Positions 35,967 to 46,136 of a stretch of 64,000 bases of DNA are shown here, piece after piece (position 1 is the stretch's first letter; the number at the start of each line of letters is the position of its first letter). A program made the translations under genes and the position numbers. A model generated the notes under the pieces. That model was not told where the DNA came from, ran no database searches, and saw only the letters and a program-made list of their open reading frames with translations. This stretch comes from Saccharothrix carnea (lineage in GTDB: Bacteria > Actinomycetota > Actinomycetes > Mycobacteriales > Pseudonocardiaceae), in NCBI RefSeq assembly GCF_003014735.1, contig NZ_PYAX01000022.1, positions 1-64,000 on the forward strand. Direction: 5' to 3'.

Positions 35967-36994
35967 GCTTCAGAGCGGTCGCGCTGGGCGGTGGGCACGG
36001 GCTGCACGCCACGCTCACCGCCCTGCGCCGGGTGACCGACGACGTGACGGCCGTGGTGACGGTCGCGGACGACGGCGGCTCCTCGGGGCGGCTGCGCCGC
36101 GAGCTGGGCCTGTTGCCGCCCGGTGACCTGCGCAAAGCCATGGTCGCGCTGGCCGGGTCGGACGAGTCGAGCGCGTTGTGGTCGCGGCTGTTCCAGCACC
36201 GGTTCGGCGGCACGGGCGCGCTCGCCGGGCACGCGGTCGGCAACCTGGTGCTGGCGGGCCTGCTGGAGCAGCTCGGCGACCCGGTGGCGGTGCTGGAGGA
36301 GGCGGGCAGGCTGCTCGGCGTGCGCGGGCGCGTGCTGCCGATGTGCACCGAGCCGTTGTCGATCGAGGCCGACGTGACCGGCCTGGACGACGACGCCGAC
36401 GTGGTGCGCCGCATCCGCGGCCAGGTCGCGATCGCCACCACGCCCGGTCGGGTGCAGCGGATCCGCCTCTACGGGCCGGGCGGTCCCGGTGAGGCGCCGC
36501 GCGGCTGCCCGGAGGCGGTCGAGGCGGTGCTCGCGGCGGACGTCGTGCTGCTCGGGCCGGGCTCGTGGTTCACCAGCGTGCTGCCGCACCTGCTCGTGCC
36601 CGAGCTGCACGACGCGTTGGTGCGCACGTCGGCGCGGAAGGTCGTCGTGCTCAACCTCGTCCCCCAACCGGGGGAAACCGACGGCTTTTCGCCGGAGCTC
36701 CACCTGGACGTGCTGTGCGCCCACGCGCCCGCGCTGAGGGTGGACGCGGTGATCGCGGACGTCGACGCGGTGCCCGTGCCGGACCGGCTGCGCAGGGCCG
36801 CCGCAGCTCTCGGCGCTGCCGCGCACCTGGCACCCATCGCGGTCACCGGCGCGCCGGACCGGCACGACCCGGCCGCGCTGGCGCTGGGCATCACCCGGGC
36901 GTTGGCCGGCCCTGGTGACGGGACCACCGGGGCGTCGAGTACAACCCTCCAGGAACAACGGACGAGCAGGGGAGGCGAGGCGCCGTGGCGATGA
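35963..36994 (+). CDS. yvcK: YvcK/CofD-like protein (gluconeogenesis factor family)
   Basis: A 343-residue member of the UPF0052/CofD-like family that in Bacillus and Mycobacterium binds UDP-sugars and links carbon source to cell-wall synthesis. The N-terminal ALGGGHGLHATLTALR and VADDGGSSGRLRRELG bind nucleotide; GPGSWFTSVLPHLLVP lies in the second half. It overlaps both rapZ and whiA. Confidence 0.92.
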   Translation: MSFRAVALGGGHGLHATLTALRRVTDDVTAVVTVADDGGSSGRLRRELGLLPPGDLRKAMVALAGSDESSALWSRLFQHRFGGTGALAGHAVGNLVLAGLLEQLGDPVAVLEEAGRLLGVRGRVLPMCTEPLSIEADVTGLDDDADVVRRIRGQVAIATTPGRVQRIRLYGPGGPGEAPRGCPEAVEAVLAADVVLLGPGSWFTSVLPHLLVPELHDALVRTSARKVVVLNLVPQPGETDGFSPELHLDVLCAHAPALRVDAVIADVDAVPVPDRLRRAAAALGAAAHLAPIAVTGAPDRHDPAALALGITRALAGPGDGTTGASSTTLQEQRTSRGGEAPWR

Positions 36995-37971
36995 CGTCGG
37001 CGGTGAAGGACGAGCTGAGCAGGCTGGCCGTCTCCAAGACCTGCTGCCGCCGCGCGGAGGTGGCCTCCCTCCTGCGGTTCGCGGGCGGACTGCACATCGT
37101 GGGCGGCCGGGTGGTCGTCGAGGCGGAGCTGGACCTGGGTTCCACGGCGCGCCGGCTGCGGCGGGAGATCCACGAGCTGTACGGGCACCAGTCGGACGTG
37201 TTCACCATCACGTCCAGCGGGCTGCGCAAGGGCACCAGGTTCGTGGTGCGGGTGGTCAAGGACGGCGAGGGGCTGGCCAGGCAGACGGGCCTGCTGGACC
37301 CGCGCGGGCGCCCGGTACGCGGCCTGCCCGCGCCGGTCGTGTCGGGCGGGGTGTGTGACGCGGAGGCGGCGTGGCGCGGCGCGTTCCTGGCGCACGGCTC
37401 GCTGACCGAACCGGGCCGGTCGTCGTCGATGGAGGTGACCTGCCCCGGTCCCGAGGCGGCGTTGGCGCTGGTCGGCGCGGCGCGGCGAATGGGCATCGGC
37501 TCGAAGTCGCGCGAGGTGCGCGGCGCGGAGCGCGTGGTGATAAGGGATGGCGACGCGATCGGCGCGATGCTGACCAGGCTCGGCGCGCACGACAGCGTGC
37601 TGGCCTGGGAGGAGCGCCGGATGCGCCGCGAGGTGCGTGCCACGGCGAACCGCCTGGCGAACTTCGACGACGCCAACCTGCGCCGCTCGGCCCGTGCCGC
37701 GGTCGCCGCCGCCGCCCGGGTGCAGCGGGCGCTGGAGATCCTGGGCGCCGAGGCACCCGACCACCTGGCCGCCGCCGGCGCGCTGCGCCTGGCGCACCGG
37801 CAGGCGTCGCTGGAGGAGTTGGGCCAGCTGTCCGACCCGCAGATGACGAAGGACGCCGTCGCGGGCCGCATCCGCCGCCTGCTGGCGATGGCCGACAAGC
37901 GGGCGAAGGAACTGGGCATGCCCGACACCGAGTCCGCGGTGACCGCGGACATGCTCGACGCCGAGGTCTGA
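36985..37971 (+). CDS. whiA: Sporulation/cell division regulator WhiA
   Basis: A 328-residue DNA-binding regulator with an N-terminal degenerate LAGLIDADG homing-endonuclease fold (MTSAVKDELSRLAVSK, RFAGGLHIVGGR) and a C-terminal helix-turn-helix (RQASLEELGQLSDPQMTK, AVAGRIRRLLAMA). In Streptomyces it acts with WhiB to start sporulation septation. The GTG at 36985 lies inside yvcK and gives the family start MAMTSAVKDEL; ATG 36991 is the alternative. Confidence 0.95.
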   Translation: MAMTSAVKDELSRLAVSKTCCRRAEVASLLRFAGGLHIVGGRVVVEAELDLGSTARRLRREIHELYGHQSDVFTITSSGLRKGTRFVVRVVKDGEGLARQTGLLDPRGRPVRGLPAPVVSGGVCDAEAAWRGAFLAHGSLTEPGRSSSMEVTCPGPEAALALVGAARRMGIGSKSREVRGAERVVIRDGDAIGAMLTRLGAHDSVLAWEERRMRREVRATANRLANFDDANLRRSARAAVAAAARVQRALEILGAEAPDHLAAAGALRLAHRQASLEELGQLSDPQMTKDAVAGRIRRLLAMADKRAKELGMPDTESAVTADMLDAEV

Positions 37972-37974
37972 CCG

Positions 37975-40029
37975 CTAGGGCAGGCCCAGGGCGGCGACGA
38001 GCGGGTCGGCCAGGGACCGCACGTAGGTGTCGGTGAGGTGGTTGTCGCGGTAGACGACGACGTTGCCCACCACGGCCGGGCACGTGTCGGCGCGGCAGAT
38101 CCAGTCGGTGAGGTCGACCAGCCGCACGCCCGGCAGCCCGGTCGCGGCGTCGGCCTGCGGGTCGCCCGGCGAGCCGAGGGCCTGCGCGCGGGGCGTGTCG
38201 CAGTCGTCCGGGTCGTCGGCGTGGCGTTGCAGGCACGACACGGTCGAGACACCCGGCCGGGGCAGTTCGCGCAGCACGGCGACCGGGATGGCGGCCTCCG
38301 ACAGCGCGGTGAGCACGGTCCGGTAGCCGTCGACCAGGTCCGCCGTCGATTCCCACGTCCACTTCAGGTCCTTGAGGTAGGACTCGGGGGACATGGCGGC
38401 GGTGAGCACCAGGTCGGGCTTGACGTCCCGGAGGTGGTCGAGCTTCTTCAGGTTCTCGTCGGAGCAGTCGGCCAGCGGCGTGCCCGCCTCGGTCGGCGGC
38501 ACGGCGGTGAACGGGCAGCCGTTGCGCACCATGAGGTGCACCTGCCACTGGTTCCCGGTCTCCTTCCGCACGAACTCGGCCAGCGCGGTGCTGAACTGCG
38601 CGGCGTGCGAGTCGCCGACGACGACCAGGGTCTTGGCCGCGTCGGGCTTGCCGTACACGCACGACTTGAGCCCGTCGCCCAGTTCGCGGGTGACGCAGTC
38701 GTCCCGCGGCCAGTCCTCACCCGCCACGGCCGGCGCGGGCGCGAGCGGGACGCCCGCCGGTGCGCGCAGCGGGCGGTTCGGGTCCAGCGCCAGCGCGCCG
38801 GGGTGGTCGGCGTCGATCACCGACCGCCCGCGCAACGCGGCCAGCGTCGACTCGGCCGACGCCCAGCCACCCGACGCGACCGCCACGGTCACCGCGACCA
38901 GCGCCGCGCCGAGCCCGTACGTCGTGCGCCGCCGAACGGGCTTGCGCCGCCGGAACGGGTCCTCGACGAGGTGCTTGGACAGCGCCGCCAGCACCAGGCT
39001 CAGCGCGGCGGCCACCACGGCCTCGTACCCGCCCAGCGCCTCGCTCTCGGTGACCTCCAGCAGGAACACGATCACCGGCCAGTGCCACAGGTACAGGCTG
39101 TAGGAGACGTCGCCGACGTAGGTCAGCGGACGCACGCCGAGCACGCGGGCCAGCGACTCGTCCCGGGCGACCAGCACGGCGGCCGTGCCGAACGTCGGCA
39201 GTGCCGCGATCCAGCCCGGGAACGCCAGCCCGGTGGTGAACCAAAACGCGCTCGCCAGCACGCACGCCAGGCCGCCCCAGGCCAGGAGCACGCGTGCCGT
39301 TGCGCCGAGCCGCACCCGGTGCAGCGCCATCGCGGCCAGGCCGCCGATCCCCAGTTCCCACATCCGGGTCGGCGTGACGAAGTACGCGGCGCCCGGGTCG
39401 ACCGGCGTGTACCAGACCGAGAACGCCAGCGACGCGACCGTGATCACGCCGACCGCGACCGCGGCGTACCGCACCGGCCCGCCGCCGCGCCGTGCCGCCA
39501 GGGCGGCGGCGACCAGCAGCACCAGCGGGATGACCAGGTAGAACTGCTCCTCCACGGCCAGCGACCAGAAGTGCTGCACCGGTGAGGCGCCTGCCCCCGC
39601 GTGCCCGTAGTCGTTCGACAGCGCGGCCAGCAGCCAGTTCTGCGCGTTGAGCGCGGAGAACACCACCTCCCGCAGCACGACCGGCCACCGCGACTCGGGC
39701 AGCAGCGCGAACACCGCGGCCGTGACCCCCAGCAGCACGGCGGTGGCGGCGGGCAGCAGCCTGCGCACCCGTCGCGCGTAGAAGTCGAGCAACCCGACCC
39801 GCCCGGTGCGCCGCACCTCGCCGGTGAGCGTGCCGATGATCAGGAAACCCGAGATCACGAAGAACACGTCGACGCCGACGAAACCGCCGGGCAGCCAGTC
39901 GGGGCGCAGGTGGTACACCACGACCAGGCCGACGGCCAACGCCCGCAGGCCCTGGATGTCCAGCCGGACGGAGGGGCGGTCGACGGCGCGGTCGGGCGCG
40001 AGCGACGGTCCATCGGTCACCAACGCCAC
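37975..40029 (-). CDS. OafA/YrhL-type membrane acyltransferase with C-terminal SGNH domain
   Basis: A 684-residue protein that O-acylates a surface or secreted glycan or metabolite (substrate unknown). Residues about 20-380 form the acyltransferase-3 domain with some ten TM helices and the typical start RLDIQGLRALAVGLVVVYHL, GGFVGVDVFFVISGFLI. Residues about 450-684 are an extracytoplasmic SGNH hydrolase-like domain with VVVGDSHAAQFS (nucleophile Ser) and DNHLTDTYV (Asp/His). It lies on the opposite strand between whiA and gap, which are adjacent or close on one strand in relatives, so it looks like an insertion. Confidence 0.9.
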   Translation of the reverse strand: MALVTDGPSLAPDRAVDRPSVRLDIQGLRALAVGLVVVYHLRPDWLPGGFVGVDVFFVISGFLIIGTLTGEVRRTGRVGLLDFYARRVRRLLPAATAVLLGVTAAVFALLPESRWPVVLREVVFSALNAQNWLLAALSNDYGHAGAGASPVQHFWSLAVEEQFYLVIPLVLLVAAALAARRGGGPVRYAAVAVGVITVASLAFSVWYTPVDPGAAYFVTPTRMWELGIGGLAAMALHRVRLGATARVLLAWGGLACVLASAFWFTTGLAFPGWIAALPTFGTAAVLVARDESLARVLGVRPLTYVGDVSYSLYLWHWPVIVFLLEVTESEALGGYEAVVAAALSLVLAALSKHLVEDPFRRRKPVRRRTTYGLGAALVAVTVAVASGGWASAESTLAALRGRSVIDADHPGALALDPNRPLRAPAGVPLAPAPAVAGEDWPRDDCVTRELGDGLKSCVYGKPDAAKTLVVVGDSHAAQFSTALAEFVRKETGNQWQVHLMVRNGCPFTAVPPTEAGTPLADCSDENLKKLDHLRDVKPDLVLTAAMSPESYLKDLKWTWESTADLVDGYRTVLTALSEAAIPVAVLRELPRPGVSTVSCLQRHADDPDDCDTPRAQALGSPGDPQADAATGLPGVRLVDLTDWICRADTCPAVVGNVVVYRDNHLTDTYVRSLADPLVAALGLP

Positions 40030-40571
40030 TACACACCGCCACAGGTCCGAGGAAAAAGCGGCGCAGCTTAACCCGGCCGTGTGACGATCGACGTGCTCCG
40101 TTCAGGGCAGTGTGACGATCTCGTTGCCCTTCAACCCCCGAGAGTCCAACGTTCAGCCCGCGAGAGTCCAACGTTCAGAACGCGAGAGTCGTACGTTCAG
40201 AACGCGAGAGTCCAACGTTCAGGACACGAGAGTCCAACGTTCAGGACCCCTGAATTCAACGCCCGGACGCCCACCCTCCGTCACGGAGCGCGCACCCTGC
40301 ACCCGGGCACCGAGCGTCATAGGCTGGGTGTCGGCGAGCCCGGCGCCGAGGCGCGGTCCAGCCGCACTCCGGGGTCACGAACCCCCGATCCCCGAGTTAC
40401 CGTCAGGTAACAAGCCGGTCAAGCTGGATTTTCTTGTTCGATAAAGAGATCCTGGAGGTCCACGTGACCAGGGACGCAGGCCGGAGGCTAGGCTGACTCC
40501 CGGCTGCCTGGTCAGCCCATGACTGCACGCCCCTGGCGGACAACGCCAGTCGAGTACCGAGGAGACTCACC
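40030..40571. other. Divergent spacer between acyltransferase and gap
   Basis: 542 bases. It holds the 22-bp array at 40140-40260, then a less structured stretch. Near 40426-40446 there is a short AT-rich patch (GGATTTTCTTGTTCGATAAA), unusual for this GC content and a plausible promoter region for gap. An open frame on the + strand across the array only reads the repeats and is not a gene. Confidence 0.55.
40140..40260. repeat. 22-bp direct-repeat array, 5.5 copies (AACGTT family)
   Basis: Units start at 40140, 40162, 40184, 40206 and 40228, plus a half copy at 40250. The consensus is GAGAGTCCAACGTTCAG followed by five variable bases (CCCGC, AACGC, GACAC, GACCC). The AACGTT core is palindromic. 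There are no spacers, so it is not CRISPR. The related array is at 25800-25887. Confidence 0.92.
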
Positions 40572-41576
<1,005 letters not shown>

Positions 41577-41596
41577 GCGAAAACGGGTCACTCGCT

Positions 41597-42759
<1,163 letters not shown>

Positions 42760-42760
<1 letters not shown>

Positions 42761-43548
42761 TGGCTCAGCGTCAGCCCCTCATCGCGGGCAACTGGAAGAT
42801 GAACCTCAACCACCTCGAGGCCATCGCCCTGGTGCAGAAGATCGCCTTCTCCCTGCCGGAGAAGTACTTCGCCAAGGTCGAGGTCGCGGTGCTGCCGCCG
42901 TTCGTCGACATCCGGTCCATCCAGACCCTCGTCGACGGCGACAAGCTGCTGCTCAAGTACGGCGCACAGGACCTGTCGCCGCACGACTCGGGCGCCTACA
43001 CCGGTGACGTGTCGGGCCCGATGCTGGCCAAGCTCGGCTGCTCCTACGTCACCGTGGGTCACTCCGAGCGGCGCGAGTACCACCACGAGGACGACGCCAC
43101 GGTCAACAAGAAGGTCAAGGCGGCGCTCAAGCACGGCGTCACCCCGATCTTCTGCCTCGGCGAGCAGCTCGACGTCCGCGAGGCCGGCGGGCACGTCGAG
43201 CACTGCACCGAACAGCTCGTCGCGGGGCTGAAGGGCCTCACCGCCGAGCAGGTGCGCGACGTGGTCGTGGCCTACGAACCGGTGTGGGCGATCGGCACCG
43301 GCAAGGTCGCCTCGTCGGCGGACGCGCAGGAGGTGTGCGCCGCCATCCGGGTCAAGCTCGCCGAGCTCTACGGCGAGGACGTGGCTTCGGCCGTTCGAGT
43401 GCTTTACGGCGGCTCGGTCAAGTCGGGCAACATCGCCGAGTTGATCTCGCAGAAGGACATCGACGGCGCCCTTGTCGGTGGTGCGAGCCTGGATGCGGAC
43501 GAGTTCGCCAAGCTGTGCGCGCTCGCCGCGGGTGGACCTCTACCCTGA
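42760..43548 (+). CDS. tpiA: Triosephosphate isomerase
   Basis: A 262-residue TIM barrel with AGNWKMNLNHLEA (catalytic Lys), VGHSERREYHHE (catalytic His) and AYEPVWAIGTGKVAS (catalytic Glu and loop 6). The ATG at 42760 shares its A with the pgk stop (TGATG); GTG 42757 is an alternative. GGAGG at 42751 is the ribosome binding site. Confidence 0.96.
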
Positions 43549-43638
43549 TGTGATTGACACGCACTCCACCCGCGGTGGTCCACGGTCGGCAGTCGACCGG
43601 GTACTCTGTGGCGTCACCTGCCTGACAGCGAGGAAGAA

Positions 43639-43872
43639 ATGATCCTGTTCCTTCAGATCCTGCTGATCGTCTCCAGCCTGCTGCTCATCCTGCTCGTGCT
43701 GTTGCACCGCGGGCGCGGCGGCGGTCTGTCCTCGTTGTTCGGCGGCGGCATGCAGTCGAGCCTGTCCGGCTCCAGCGTGGTCGAGAAGAACCTCGACCGG
43801 CTGACGTTGTTCGTCGGCGCGGTCTGGGTCATCGCGATCGTGGGCGTCGGGCTGCTGATGAAGGTCAACTGA
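43639..43872 (+). CDS. secG: Preprotein translocase subunit SecG
   Basis: A 77-residue protein with two TM helices (LFLQILLIVSSLLLILLVLL and LTLFVGAVWVIAIVGVGLLM) linked by the conserved RGRGGGLSSLFGGGMQSSLS. It is part of the SecYEG channel. AGCGAGGAAGAA precedes the ATG. secG follows tpiA in most actinobacteria. Confidence 0.95.
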   Translation: MILFLQILLIVSSLLLILLVLLHRGRGGGLSSLFGGGMQSSLSGSSVVEKNLDRLTLFVGAVWVIAIVGVGLLMKVN

Positions 43873-43953
43873 CACAGGTGACAGGTCGGCGGGCGCCGAC
43901 GGCGTCGGCCGGCACGGACACAGGGAATCCACGTGGTGGGGGTGTGAGGGTCG

Positions 43954-44298
43954 ATGGCTGGTGGTAACGCGATTCGCGGTACCCGCGTCGGCGCAGGCCC
44001 GATGGGCGAATCGGAGCGCGGCGAGTCCGCGCCCCGACGTCGGGTGTCGTACTGGTGCGCGAACGCGCACGAGTCCCGGCCGTCGTTCGCGGTCGAAGCC
44101 GAGATCCCGGAGAACTGGGACTGCCCCCGGTGCGGTCTGCCGGCCGGGCGTGACGAGCAGGCTCCGCCTGCCCCGCCGCGCAACGAGCCGTACAAGACGC
44201 ACCTGGCGTACGTGAAGGAGCGCCGCTCCGACGCGGATGGTGAGGCGATCCTCGAAGAGGCGCTCACCAAGCTGCGCAAGCAGCGCGAAGAGCCCTAG
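43954..44298 (+). CDS. rbpA: RNA polymerase-binding protein RbpA
   Basis: A 114-residue actinobacterial transcription factor that stabilises RNA polymerase with the primary sigma. The sequence MAGGNAIRGTRVGAGPMGE (N-terminal tail), the zinc/beta-barrel core WCANAHESRPSFAVEAEIP with CPRCG, and the sigma-interaction helix ending in LTKLRKQREE match the family. It is closed by the hairpin at 44320-44358. Confidence 0.96.
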   Translation: MAGGNAIRGTRVGAGPMGESERGESAPRRRVSYWCANAHESRPSFAVEAEIPENWDCPRCGLPAGRDEQAPPAPPRNEPYKTHLAYVKERRSDADGEAILEEALTKLRKQREEP

Positions 44299-44319
44299 CC
44301 GGGCTCAGGCGACAACGGC

Positions 44320-44358
44320 ACGACGGCCCCTGCGGGTACTCACCGCAGGGGCCGTCGT
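44320..44358. terminator. Bidirectional hairpin terminator between rbpA and the Thr-rich gene
   Basis: A perfect 16-bp stem (ACGACGGCCCCTGCGG 44320-44335 with 44343-44358) around a seven-base loop, between two convergent genes. Confidence 0.85.
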
Positions 44359-44379
44359 CGTCCTCGGGCACGCTGGTCC

Positions 44380-45294
44380 TCAGGCGCGCTTGGTGAACAG
44401 GCCGGAGAACTGGCGGCGGACCAGGATCGCTCCCACCAGCAGGAAGAACACCAGGATCACCAGGGTGGACGTCGTGCCGCCGGTCGAACTGGTCAACGCC
44501 ACGTCCACGCTCCCGACCAGCACCACGCCGCAGTCCGCGCGGATCACGTGGCGACCCGGCTGGATCGTGGTGAACTCGACCCTGGTGCTGAACGTGCCCG
44601 AACCGTCCGCCTTCGCCGTGCCCACCGCCTCGCCCAGCGAGCTGAGCCGCACCGGTGAACCCGGGTCGCAGCCCGTGCCGGTCGCGGTCAACGGGTCACC
44701 CGGCTGGATGTTGTCCTTGTCCAACGTCAGGGCGCCGTCACTGTCGAACGGCTTCGTCGTCGTCGACGCGGGGCTGTCCGTCGTGGTCGTAGTGGTCGTG
44801 GTCGTGGTGGTTGTAGTGGTCGTCGGCTGTGTGGTCGTCGTGCGCGGAGGGCGGGTGGTGGTCGTCGTGGTCACCGGGGGAGCGGTCGTCGTGGTGACCG
44901 GTGGCGGGGTGGTGGTCGTGGTCGGCCTCGGCGTCACGGTGAAGCCGTCCGTCGGGTTCGACGTCGCCGCGCACACCGGCCGCGCCGTGACCCGGTGCCC
45001 GCCCACCCCCGCGTCCGCCGGCACCGTCGCCGTGCCGGAACCCGCGCCACGACCCGCGTGCCTGCCGCCGCCGATCACCCGGCCGCCGTCCCACAGGATC
45101 TGCACGGAGTAGTTCGAGCAGTCCGGGTCGAGGTACACGCCGGTCCAGCTGACCGTGAACGTGGTGCCCGGCGGTCCGGAATCCGGGTTCGCGGTCGCGA
45201 CGCCCTGCTGCTGCGCCGATACCGGTGCCGCCACAAGCGCCGTAACGGCATAGGCCAAGGCACCGAGTAGAGCTAGTGTTCCTGCCGATCGCAT
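44380..45294 (-). CDS. Secreted/cell-surface protein with Thr-rich stalk and C-terminal TM
   Basis: A 304-residue protein. It has a Sec signal peptide (TLALLGALAYAVTALVAAPV), an Ig-like beta domain (about residues 35-120), a roughly 50-residue run dominated by Thr and Pro (about 125-175), a second beta domain (about 180-265) and a C-terminal TM helix (TSTLVILVFFLLVGAILVRR) followed by a basic tail. The stalk probably spans the wall and may be glycosylated. It is divergent from the next two genes with only 44 bases between starts. Function unknown. Confidence 0.75.
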   Translation of the reverse strand: MRSAGTLALLGALAYAVTALVAAPVSAQQQGVATANPDSGPPGTTFTVSWTGVYLDPDCSNYSVQILWDGGRVIGGGRHAGRGAGSGTATVPADAGVGGHRVTARPVCAATSNPTDGFTVTPRPTTTTTPPPVTTTTAPPVTTTTTTRPPRTTTTQPTTTTTTTTTTTTTTTDSPASTTTKPFDSDGALTLDKDNIQPGDPLTATGTGCDPGSPVRLSSLGEAVGTAKADGSGTFSTRVEFTTIQPGRHVIRADCGVVLVGSVDVALTSSTGGTTSTLVILVFFLLVGAILVRRQFSGLFTKRA

Positions 45295-45338
45295 ACCGAC
45301 TCCCGGACCAGTCCGCTACCCACCGATGAGGTGCCCTT

Positions 45339-46136
45339 GTGAGACGCATTATGAGCAGCGTCGGTTTACTGCTCCTGTGCGGGATCTTCCTCGGCGTCGC
45401 CCCCGCCCACGCCGCCGGGGACGCGGTCACCATCGACGCCACCGTGGACGGCACCCCGGTCGGCGAGGACGAGTTGCTGCTCGACCCGTCCGGCTCCTCC
45501 CGCATCCTCGTGACCGTCCACAACGGAACGGACACCGTGCGGCACGTCAAGACGATCCGGCTGTCCGGCACGGCCCTCGCGCTGACGTTCTTCTCCTACG
45601 ACACGACCGTGCCGTTCGACGTGCCCGCCAAGGAGAGCGTCACGCGCGGCTTCGTGCTCGACCTCGGGCAGCTCGGCACCCAGGCCACCGGGCTGCTGCC
45701 CACCGAGCTGGAAGTGCTCGACACCAACCGCGACGTGATCGCGTCCATCGGCGTGACCGGTGACGTGCGCGGATCGCTGTGGTCGGTGTACGGGGTGTTC
45801 GGGCTGGCCGTGTTCGGGCTGACGCTGCTGGCGTGGGCGGGTGCGCTGTTCGCGCTGGCACGCCGCCGACTGCCCGCGAACCGGTGGCAGCGGGCGATGC
45901 GGTTCCTGCCCGCCGGCGTCGGCACCGGGCTCGTCGCGGTGATCTCGCTGTCCGTGCTGCGGGTCATGGCACCGTCACCGGCCGCGGAGATCCCGTTCAT
46001 CCTGGGCGCGGCGGCCGCGGCGTTCGCCCTGGGCTACCTGACGCCGCACCCGGACGTGGACGACCTGCGCCCGCCGCCGACCGATCCGGAGAGCACGCAG
46101 CGGATCACCCGGCCGTTGCCGGGCGGTGTCGCGTGA
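45339..46136 (+). CDS. Exported membrane protein of unknown function
   Basis: A 265-residue protein with a signal peptide (SSVGLLLLCGIFLGVAPAHA), an extracytoplasmic beta-rich domain (about 30-145) and three TM helices (YGVFGLAVFGLTLLAWAGAL, VGTGLVAVISLSVLRVM, IPFILGAAAAAFALGYL). The stop overlaps the GTG of the kinase gene by four bases, so it is likely a partner of the kinase, perhaps a sensor. GTG 45339 was chosen; ATG 45351 is an alternative. Confidence 0.75.
   Translation: MRRIMSSVGLLLLCGIFLGVAPAHAAGDAVTIDATVDGTPVGEDELLLDPSGSSRILVTVHNGTDTVRHVKTIRLSGTALALTFFSYDTTVPFDVPAKESVTRGFVLDLGQLGTQATGLLPTELEVLDTNRDVIASIGVTGDVRGSLWSVYGVFGLAVFGLTLLAWAGALFALARRRLPANRWQRAMRFLPAGVGTGLVAVISLSVLRVMAPSPAAEIPFILGAAAAAFALGYLTPHPDVDDLRPPPTDPESTQRITRPLPGGVA

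Noticed and set aside
40140..40260. CRISPR array
   Set aside because: The units are contiguous 22-mers with no unique spacers, and there are no cas genes; the same holds for 25800-25887 and 60713-60842.
40081..40410. Repeat-encoded proteins (RESNVQ-type) over the 22-bp array
   Set aside because: The frame exists only because the repeats avoid stops; there is no ribosome site and the array is intergenic elsewhere.
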